Positions 4,687 to 9,827 of a DNA stretch of 9,827 nucleotides are shown one piece after another. The number at the start of each line of letters is the position of its first letter. Positions within the stretch are counted from its first letter, which is position 1. Source of the DNA: Bacillota bacterium (GTDB lineage Bacteria; Bacillota; Sulfobacillia; JAJZYS01; JAJYTV01). The notes beneath the pieces were generated by a model. It worked only from the letters and a program-made list of their open reading frames with translations. It was not told the origin of the DNA and made no database searches. The position numbers were made by a program, and so were the translations under genes. Location of the stretch: positions 1 through 9,827 of the forward strand of contig JAJYTV010000049.1 in assembly GCA_021792885.1 (NCBI GenBank), written 5' to 3'.

Positions 4687-5964
4687 GTGAACCCGAAGCT
4701 GCGGCTGTCCTTTGCACTCCTGGCAGCCGTTCCATTTCTCATGGTGCTTGGCAACTCGATGCTCTTTCCGATCTTCCCCAAGCTGCAGTCCGAGCTGCAG
4801 CTGACAGGCTTCCAGACATCGCTCATCGTCACGGCCTTCTCGGTGCCGGCCGGCCTCCTCATCCCGATCGCCGGATACCTCTCTGACCGCTACGGGCGCA
4901 AGCCGGTCATGGCGCCCGCGCTGATCATCTTCGGCCTTGGCGCCCTGGTCTCGGGACTCTCGGTCACGTTCCTCGGAGTGGCTGCGTATCCGGGACTGAT
5001 CGCAGGGCGGATCATCCAGGGCGCTGGCGCGGCCGGCATGGCGCAGCTCGCGATGGCGCTCAGCGCGGACATCTTCCAGGGCGGCCAGCGCGCGAAGGTG
5101 ATGGGACAGCTCGAGGCGGCGAACGGCCTGGGGAAGGTCGTGAGCCCGATCGCCGGCGCGATCGCCGGCGTCGTGCTCTGGCTGCTTCCCTTCTATCTCT
5201 TCGCCGCGCTCTCGATCCCCGTCGGCTTCCTGCTCTGGTTCCTCGTGCGCGAGCCGAAGAAGAAGAGCGTGCACGATCGGAAGTTCTCGGAGTACTACCG
5301 GGACTTCCAGGGCGTCTTCCAGAGCAAGGGGCGCTCGATCGGGGCGCTCCTGCTGAGCGGCACGGTGGTGCTGTTCATCCTGTTCGGCACCCTCTTCTAC
5401 CTCGCAGAGGTGCTGGAGAAGCGCTACGGCATGTCCGAGCTGAGCTCGGGCTTCATCCTCGCCCTGCCCGTGGGGGCGATGTCGGCGACTTCGCTCCTGG
5501 TCGGCAACTACCTCGCGAAGCGGGCCTCGTACGCGAAGCTCGTGATCATCAGCGGCACGCTCCTGGTCGGCGCTGTGATGGTGGTGAACGCGTTCTTCAC
5601 CGACCGCTGGGTGCTCTTCGCCGTGATCTCGCTGATGGGATTCGGCGGCGGCTTCGTGCTCCCGACCCTGACCCTGCTCTTCACGTCCGCGACCGAGCCG
5701 GGCGAGCGCGGCATGATCACGTCGCTCTACGGCGGCGTGCGCTTCATCGGCGTCGCGCTCGGCCCCCCAACCTTCGGCTGGCTGATGCACAAGGGGACGA
5801 CACTGCTCTTCCTCACCGCGGCCGGCCTGCTCGTGGGGACCGCGATCGCGGTCTTCGCCTTCCTGAATCTCAAGGAAGTGCTCGGCGCGCAGGCGACCGG
5901 GCAGACCCGCGACCAGTACGTGATCGCGTTCGCGCCGCGCCCGCGGCCGCGCGAGAGCCAGTAG
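4687..5964 (+). CDS. MFS drug/solute transporter (DHA1-like, 12 helices)
   Basis: A 425-residue major facilitator superfamily protein with about twelve hydrophobic helices. MFS motif A, GYLSDRYGRKP, is at 63-73 between helices 2 and 3. The helix 4-5 region has IAGRIIQGAGAAGMAQLA, resembling motifs B and C of drug:H+ antiporters. The charged loop EPKKKSVHDRKFSEYYRDF separates the two six-helix halves. The last 25 or so residues form a hydrophilic tail rich in Pro and Arg. GTG at 4687 is supported by GGAGG (4673-4677) 9 nt upstream. Substrate is not readable from sequence. The next gene makes phosphosulfolactate, and in B. subtilis the MFS gene yitG lies near the comA-like yitD (from memory), so transport of sulfolactate or a related organic acid is an attractive inference. 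Confidence 0.92.
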   Translation: MNPKLRLSFALLAAVPFLMVLGNSMLFPIFPKLQSELQLTGFQTSLIVTAFSVPAGLLIPIAGYLSDRYGRKPVMAPALIIFGLGALVSGLSVTFLGVAAYPGLIAGRIIQGAGAAGMAQLAMALSADIFQGGQRAKVMGQLEAANGLGKVVSPIAGAIAGVVLWLLPFYLFAALSIPVGFLLWFLVREPKKKSVHDRKFSEYYRDFQGVFQSKGRSIGALLLSGTVVLFILFGTLFYLAEVLEKRYGMSELSSGFILALPVGAMSATSLLVGNYLAKRASYAKLVIISGTLLVGAVMVVNAFFTDRWVLFAVISLMGFGGGFVLPTLTLLFTSATEPGERGMITSLYGGVRFIGVALGPPTFGWLMHKGTTLLFLTAAGLLVGTAIAVFAFLNLKEVLGAQATGQTRDQYVIAFAPRPRPRESQ

Positions 5965-5981
5965 CGCCGAAGGCGTCCGAA

Positions 5982-6024
5982 CCTCCCTCACGCCTTGTTC
6001 ATACGCTGGCGAGGGTGAAGGAGG
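5982..6024 (+). promoter_or_regulatory. Possible SD-sequestering leader of the phosphosulfolactate synthase gene
   Basis: CCTCC at 5982-5986 is the exact complement of the GGAGG SD at 6020-6024. In a competing fold, CCCT (5985-5988) and CGCC (5991-5994) pair with GGCG-AGGG (6008-6015), leaving the SD free. Short G-C-rich complements are common in this genome, so this is only suggestive of translational control. Confidence 0.25.
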
Positions 6025-6031
6025 GGGCGCG

Positions 6032-6853
6032 TTGGCAGGGGCGCAGGATGGCGCGTTCCGTGGGATCGTCACCGATCCGCTCGGCGAGCGGACAGTGAAG
6101 CCACGCCGCGACGGGCTGACGATGGTCATCGACAAGGGCATGGGCCTGCAGGCGACCGAGGGCCTTCTGGAGATCGCGGCGCCCTACATCGACTACTGGA
6201 AGCTGCCGTTCGGCACGTCGTCCGTCTACCCGGTGGATGTGCTGCGCCGCAAGGTGAGCACGATCCGTGCCGCCGGCGTCTCCACCTATCCAGGGGGAAC
6301 GTTCCTCGAGATCGCGCACCTGCAGGGTCAGCTCGAGGCGTTCGTCGCGCGCGTGGCCGAACTCGGCTTCGACGCGATCGAGGTGAGCGACGGGACGATC
6401 GACCTCACGCCCGCGGAGCGGCGCGAGGCGATCCACATCGCGCGCCACAGCGGCCTCACGGTGCTGACGGAGGTCGGACGAAAGGATCCGAGCGAGCGCC
6501 TGAGCGCCCTGCAGGTCCACCGCACCATGCTCGAGGACATCGCAGCCGGCGCCGAGCGCATCATCGTCGAGGGACGCGAGAGCGGCAAGGGCGTTGGCAT
6601 CTACGACGCGCAGGGGGAGATCGCCGAGGAGGAGCTCCTCAAGATGGTGCGCGCGGCCGGCGACATCCACCGCCTGATCTGGGAAGCGCCGATGAAGTCC
6701 CAGCAGCAGGAGCTGATCCGCCGCTTCGGGAGCAACGTCAGCCTGGGCAACGTGCCACCGGAGGAGATCCTGGCGCTCGAGGCGCTGCGGCGCGGGCTGC
6801 GCGCCGACACACTGCGCTACGTCCTGCCAGAGAGGGCCGAGGGAGGGCTCTAG
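6032..6853 (+). CDS. comA: Phosphosulfolactate synthase (ComA family)
   Basis: A 273-residue TIM-barrel enzyme that adds sulfite to phosphoenolpyruvate, giving (2R)-phosphosulfolactate. This is the first step to coenzyme M in methanogens and, in spore-forming Bacillus, to the spore solute 3-sulfolactate. Family motifs along the chain: VIDKG (32-36), YWKLPFGTS (55-63), GGTFLE (88-93), IEVSDGTIDL (116-125), TEVGRK (146-151) and VEGRESGKGVGIYD (179-192); these are the conserved strand ends that hold the acid and Mg2+-binding residues. The TTG start at 6032 is chosen because AAGGAGG lies 7 nt upstream. It follows the MFS gene by 67 bp on the same strand, probably co-transcribed. The next pathway enzyme, ComB phosphatase, is not in the window. 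The gene name should not be confused with the competence regulator ComA. Confidence 0.93.
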   Translation: MAGAQDGAFRGIVTDPLGERTVKPRRDGLTMVIDKGMGLQATEGLLEIAAPYIDYWKLPFGTSSVYPVDVLRRKVSTIRAAGVSTYPGGTFLEIAHLQGQLEAFVARVAELGFDAIEVSDGTIDLTPAERREAIHIARHSGLTVLTEVGRKDPSERLSALQVHRTMLEDIAAGAERIIVEGRESGKGVGIYDAQGEIAEEELLKMVRAAGDIHRLIWEAPMKSQQQELIRRFGSNVSLGNVPPEEILALEALRRGLRADTLRYVLPERAEGGL

Positions 6854-6858
6854 GCCTG

Positions 6859-6867
6859 TGGTATAAT
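6859..6867 (+). promoter_or_regulatory. Extended -10 promoter for rsmD-coaD
   Basis: TGGTATAAT is a perfect extended -10 element (TG at 6859-6860, one base, TATAAT at 6862-6867), just after the phosphosulfolactate synthase stop. The -35 position (about 6839-6844) has no TTGACA-like match, as is usual for extended -10 promoters. Initiation would fall at about 6873-6875, so the mRNA would start about 14 nt before the GTG of rsmD. Confidence 0.7.
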
Positions 6868-6887
6868 CCGCCATGAGGTGGGGCGGG

Positions 6888-7433
6888 GTGCGCGTGATCG
6901 CGGGTTCGGCCGGAGGCCTGCGCCTCGCCACCGTGCCCGGGAGCGCGACGCGGCCTACGCTCGACCGCGTGCGGGAGTCGCTCTTCTCGATGCTGATGCC
7001 CAGGCTTCAGGACGCGCGGGTGCTGGATCTCTACGCCGGCACGGGCGCCTTGGGCATCGAGGCGCTGAGCCGGGGTGCGGCGCACTGCCGGTTCGTCGAC
7101 ATGGAGCCGAAGGCGCTCGCCGTGCTGCGGGAGAACCTGCGCCGCACCGGCCTCGGAGAGCGCGCGGACGTGCTGCGCCTGCGCCTTCCCGGCGGGCTAT
7201 CCCAGCTGGGCGACGGGGCGCCCTACAGCATCGCGCTGATCGACCCGCCGTACGCGGAGCGGCCATGGGAGGCGCTGCTCGGGGGCCTTCAAAGCCTCCT
7301 TTCGCCAGGCGGCCTCGCCGTCTGCGAACACGCCTGCCGCAGCCCGCTCGGGGAGTACCCAGGGTTCTCTGCGGTCCGAAGGGCGCAGTACGGGCAGACC
7401 TGCGTCCGCATCCTGCGAAGGGACGGCGGTTAG
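6888..7433 (+). CDS. rsmD: 16S rRNA (guanine(966)-N2)-methyltransferase RsmD
   Basis: A 181-residue SAM-dependent methyltransferase that modifies G966 of 16S rRNA in the assembled small subunit. The N-terminal family start MRVIAGSAGG (1-10) leads into TRPTLDRVRESLFSML (21-36). The SAM-binding motif I is VLDLYAGTGALGIEALSRGA (45-64), and the amino-methyltransferase catalytic tetrapeptide DPPY is at 119-122. GTG at 6888 is preferred over ATG at 6873 because RsmD proteins begin with M-R-V-I-G/A-G, AGGTGG (6876-6881) lies 6 nt upstream, and the promoter's start site falls near 6873. Using ATG 6873 would make a leaderless message. This is ylbH in the Bacillus ylb cluster; its stop codon abuts coaD. 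Confidence 0.93.
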   Translation: MRVIAGSAGGLRLATVPGSATRPTLDRVRESLFSMLMPRLQDARVLDLYAGTGALGIEALSRGAAHCRFVDMEPKALAVLRENLRRTGLGERADVLRLRLPGGLSQLGDGAPYSIALIDPPYAERPWEALLGGLQSLLSPGGLAVCEHACRSPLGEYPGFSAVRRAQYGQTCVRILRRDGG

Positions 7434-7919
7434 TTGTCGCACGCACTCTATCCGGGCAGCTTCGACCCGGTCCACCGGGGCCACCTCGACGTCGTCGAGC
7501 GCGCGAGCCGCATCTTCGACCGGGTGACCGTCGCGGTGCTCGAGAACCCTTCGAAGAATCCCGTGTTCACGGCCGAGGAGCGCGTCGCCTTCCTGCAAGA
7601 GGCGGTGGGGCATCTCTCCAACGTCGCGGTCATCGGCTTCGGCGGGCTCACCGTCGAATGCGCGAAGAGAGAGGGCGCGAATGTCATCCTGCGCGGGCTG
7701 CGCGCGGTGCTCGACTTCGACTACGAGGTGCAGACGGCGATGATGAACCGCCACCTCGAGCCGAGCGTCGAGACGTTCTTCCTTCTGACCAAGAGCCGCT
7801 ACGCGTATATCAGCTCTTCGCTTGTGAAGCAGCTTGCGCAGTTCGACGCACCCCTCGACGATTTTGTCCCCCCGACTGTCGCACGGGCGCTGAAACGGCT
7901 CTCCGCGCCGCAGGCATAG
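7434..7919 (+). CDS. coaD: Phosphopantetheine adenylyltransferase CoaD
   Basis: A 161-residue cytoplasmic enzyme that transfers AMP from ATP to 4'-phosphopantetheine, the penultimate step of coenzyme A synthesis. The nucleotidyltransferase fold is shown by YPGSFDP (6-12), the ATP-binding (T/H)xGH motif as HRGH (14-17), the RGLR segment (87-90), the EVQTAMMNRHL helix (98-108), and YISSSLVKQLA (125-135), which is the family's second ATP-contact motif. Length is typical (about 160). The TTG start at 7434 directly follows the rsmD stop, with AAGGGA 10 nt upstream; no other start would keep the conserved N terminus. It equals ylbI in Bacillus. In B. subtilis ylbJ follows; here 78 bp of non-coding sequence follow instead. 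Confidence 0.96.
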   Translation: MSHALYPGSFDPVHRGHLDVVERASRIFDRVTVAVLENPSKNPVFTAEERVAFLQEAVGHLSNVAVIGFGGLTVECAKREGANVILRGLRAVLDFDYEVQTAMMNRHLEPSVETFFLLTKSRYAYISSSLVKQLAQFDAPLDDFVPPTVARALKRLSAPQA

Positions 7920-7968
7920 ATCTTCCTCGGTAGGCCGAAGGATAACGCTGCGCACCCCGCGGAGGGGA

Positions 7969-7991
7969 GGGAGGCGCCGCCTTCTGGCGGC
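7969..7991 (+). promoter_or_regulatory. SD followed by hairpin in the leader of the patatin gene
   Basis: GGGAGG (7969-7974) is the only good SD upstream of the ATG at 7998, but it lies 23 nt away. In between, GCCGCC-TTCT-GGCGGC (7976-7991) makes a perfect 6-bp stem with a tetraloop. When folded, the hairpin would bring the SD to roughly 7-8 nt from the ATG. A weak alternative SD, GGCGG (7986-7990), sits in the 3' arm. Confidence 0.45.
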
Positions 7992-7997
7992 CCCTGC

Positions 7998-8795
7998 ATG
8001 GTAGAGAAGCCGAGGGTTGCACTGGCACTTGGGGCTGGCGGCATTTACGGGTATGCGCACATCGGCGTGCTGCAGGTTCTCGAGGAGCGCAACCTGCGTC
8101 CAGACCTCGTGGTCGGCTGCAGCATCGGCGCGGTGATCGGGGCGCTCTACGGCGCCGGCCTTTCGTCGAGCCAGCTCGAGATGCTTGGAACGCACCTGCG
8201 CCGCAGCCACTGGCTCGATGTGACGATGACGCGGATGGGCGTCGTCAGCGGGCAGCGCCTGGAGGGGGTGCTGCGCCTCTTGACACGGGATCGGCGGCTC
8301 GAAGACCTCGACCCGCCCCTGGCCATCGTCGCCACGGACATCCAGCGGGGCAGCAAGGTCGTGTTCACGCGGGGACCGGCAGCCCGGGCAGCCCGCGCTT
8401 CGAGCGCGATCCCGGGCATCTTCAGCCCGGTGCGCCTCGGCGAGCAGTTGCTCGTCGACGGAGCACTGCTGGAGCGGGTGCCGGTCGACACGGCAAGGGC
8501 CCTCGGCGCGAGTCGCGTGCTCGCGGTGGCGCTCGGTGCGCCGCGCAACGGGGAGCCGGTGCCGGTACGACACCTCTTCGACGTCGTGAACCAATCCTTC
8601 GCGATCATGCAGCAAGCCCTCGCGGCGGAGCGCACCCTGCGCGCCGACGTGCTCGTCGAGCCGCTCGCCCAGGAAGGGAACGGGACGAGCCCCGCGCAGG
8701 CGAGCGCCTTGATTCAGGCAGGCCGGGATGCAGCGATCGCGAAGATCGCAGAGATCGAATCACTCTTTTCGCGGGAGGAGGCACGGCATGGCTAG
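7998..8795 (+). CDS. ylbK: Patatin-like phospholipase / serine hydrolase (YlbK family)
   Basis: A 265-residue patatin-domain hydrolase predicted to cleave lipid acyl esters with a Ser-Asp dyad. The nucleophile elbow is GCSIG with Ser42, and the partner aspartate is Asp154 in the DGA motif. The oxyanion loop near the N terminus reads GAGGIYGYAHIG (12-23); most relatives have Arg or Lys where Tyr17 stands. Further conserved pieces are ATDIQRG (112-118) and SSAIPGIFSP (135-144). There is no signal peptide, so the enzyme is cytoplasmic or membrane-peripheral. The start ATG has its SD 23 nt upstream across a hairpin. The gene overlaps the following PDZ/Lon protease gene by 8 bp, which implies translational coupling. 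The order coaD-ylbK-ylbL matches Bacillus, but ylbJ is missing. The physiological substrate is unknown. Confidence 0.92.
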   Translation: MVEKPRVALALGAGGIYGYAHIGVLQVLEERNLRPDLVVGCSIGAVIGALYGAGLSSSQLEMLGTHLRRSHWLDVTMTRMGVVSGQRLEGVLRLLTRDRRLEDLDPPLAIVATDIQRGSKVVFTRGPAARAARASSAIPGIFSPVRLGEQLLVDGALLERVPVDTARALGASRVLAVALGAPRNGEPVPVRHLFDVVNQSFAIMQQALAAERTLRADVLVEPLAQEGNGTSPAQASALIQAGRDAAIAKIAEIESLFSREEARHG

Positions 8796-9804
8796 GTGGG
8801 TGCGTTGGACGCTCGGCGTCGTGGCGGCGTTGGCGGTCGTGGCCGCCGTGCTCTGGTGGACGCCGACCGGCGACTACGTGATCCTTCCGGGCGTGACGGA
8901 GAACCTGAACCGCATCGTCTCGGTGCAGAAGGCGACGGGCAAGCTGCCGAGCGGCAAGCTGCTGATGGTCGCCGTCGACGTGGAGCCGGCGAACCTGTAC
9001 TTCTACTTGCTCGGCAAGTACACGCCGTACGCGGAGGTCTACCCGGCCCAGGAGCTCCTCGGGCCGACCCAGAACGAGCAGCAGTACATCCAGGCGAATA
9101 TGGCGCTCATGTCGGAGAGCCACCTCGCCGCGAAGGTCGCCGCGCTGCGCCAGCTGGGCTACCCCGCGAAGGAGACCGGCCATGGCGTCTACGTCTACGC
9201 CGCGGAGAAGAACACCCCCGCAGCGGGCCATCTCAAGGCGAACGACGTGATCCAGGCGATCGACGGTACGCCGGTGCCGATCTCCCAGGACCTCCTGAAC
9301 TACCTCGGGCACGTCACCCCTGGCCAGAAGGTGACGCTCAAGGTGCTGCGCAACAAGAAGGACATCTCGGTGACGGTCGGCACGGTCAAGAGCACGCAGC
9401 TCAAGAACCACGCGATGCTCGGCGTGCTGATCGCAACCTACAAGCCGAACTGGCACATCCCGATGAAGATCAACATCCGCACCGGCAACATCTCCGGCCC
9501 GTCGGCGGGCATGATGTTCAGCCTTTCGATCATCGACCACCTGAAGCCGCAGCTTGACCTCACCCGCGGGCAGACGATCGCGGGCACGGGTACGATCGAC
9601 GCGTACGGCAACATCGGGCCGATCGGCGGGATCAAGGAGAAGGTGATCACGGTGTACGACGCCGGCGCGAAGGTCTTCCTCGTGCCGACGTCCGAGTACG
9701 GCGAAGCGGTTCAGGAAGCGAAGGCGATCGGCATCTCGCAGAAAATGCGCATCATACCTGTCGGGACGCTGGCGCAGGCCGTGGCGGCACTCGAGCACCG
9801 CTAG
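8788..9804 (+). CDS. ylbL: Membrane-anchored PDZ and Lon-type serine protease (YlbL/SepM family)
   Basis: A 338-residue protease with one N-terminal membrane anchor (about 7-24), followed by an extracytoplasmic part. A PDZ domain lies at about 125-205 (TGHGVYVYAAEKNTPAAGHL, then NDVIQAIDG). The C-terminal Lon protease domain contains the catalytic dyad: Ser239 in SGPSAGMMFSL and Lys283 in GPIGGIKEKV, the usual spacing for Lon. No ATPase domain is present, as expected for the family. Length matches B. subtilis YlbL (about 340), which, with CtpA, removes the division inhibitor YneA after DNA damage; streptococcal SepM trims a competence peptide. The substrate here is unknown. ATG at 8788 has GGAGG 6 nt upstream, inside the end of ylbK. 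No terminator is seen before the window ends. Confidence 0.94.
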   Translation: MARWVRWTLGVVAALAVVAAVLWWTPTGDYVILPGVTENLNRIVSVQKATGKLPSGKLLMVAVDVEPANLYFYLLGKYTPYAEVYPAQELLGPTQNEQQYIQANMALMSESHLAAKVAALRQLGYPAKETGHGVYVYAAEKNTPAAGHLKANDVIQAIDGTPVPISQDLLNYLGHVTPGQKVTLKVLRNKKDISVTVGTVKSTQLKNHAMLGVLIATYKPNWHIPMKINIRTGNISGPSAGMMFSLSIIDHLKPQLDLTRGQTIAGTGTIDAYGNIGPIGGIKEKVITVYDAGAKVFLVPTSEYGEAVQEAKAIGISQKMRIIPVGTLAQAVAALEHR

Positions 9805-9827
9805 CCTCGCCGGCCCCAAGCCTTAGA

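Noticed and set aside
4609..6141. Long open frame of 510 codons on the minus strand
   Set aside because: It is antisense to the MFS transporter, shows no recognisable domain and is a codon-bias shadow. The antisense frames at 7197-8615 and 8605-9819 are rejected for the same reason.

Overview
The window looks like chromosomal DNA of a GC-rich, endospore-forming member of the Bacillota (Firmicutes). Four things support this: a germination protease (GPR), two alpha/beta-type small acid-soluble spore proteins (SASPs), a phosphosulfolactate synthase of the kind found in spore formers, and a block rsmD-coaD-patatin-PDZ/Lon protease in the order of the Bacillus ylbH-ylbI-ylbK-ylbL genes. Ribosome-binding sites are strong (GGAGG-type) and GTG and TTG starts are common. 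The sequence alone does not fix the genus. No mobile element, CRISPR array, tRNA or rRNA was seen.

Layout. 1-347 holds no convincing gene. It is dense in inverted repeats (12-199), including two mutually exclusive long helices, and carries an isolated near-perfect Shine-Dalgarno (SD) element on the minus strand. 348-1310 (+) is gpr, followed by a hairpin. 1419-3001 (+) is a promoter plus a YtrA-type GntR repressor and an eight-helix DUF1648/DUF5808 membrane protein, probably one self-regulated operon. 3012-4588 is all minus strand: UPF0756 membrane protein, two SASP genes and a single-domain rhodanese. 4687-9804 is all plus strand: MFS transporter, phosphosulfolactate synthase (ComA family), rsmD, coaD, a patatin-like hydrolase and a membrane-anchored PDZ/Lon protease.

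How the genes relate. GPR degrades SASPs at germination, so the protease and two of its substrates lie within about 4 kb of each other. Phosphosulfolactate synthase makes the precursor of sulfolactate, a spore solute in Bacillus, and an MFS transporter sits directly upstream. These give the window a sporulation flavour. The 3' block is housekeeping: 16S rRNA methylation, coenzyme A synthesis, lipid hydrolysis and membrane proteolysis.

Most novel-looking signals: the structured 5' region with alternative helices; the orphan SD that closely copies the leader of the second SASP gene; the very short GPR propeptide; the tandem repeat over the GntR promoter; an extended -10 promoter giving rsmD a leader of about 14 nt; and a perfect hairpin between the SD and the start codon of the patatin gene. 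No clearly new multi-gene system is evident.
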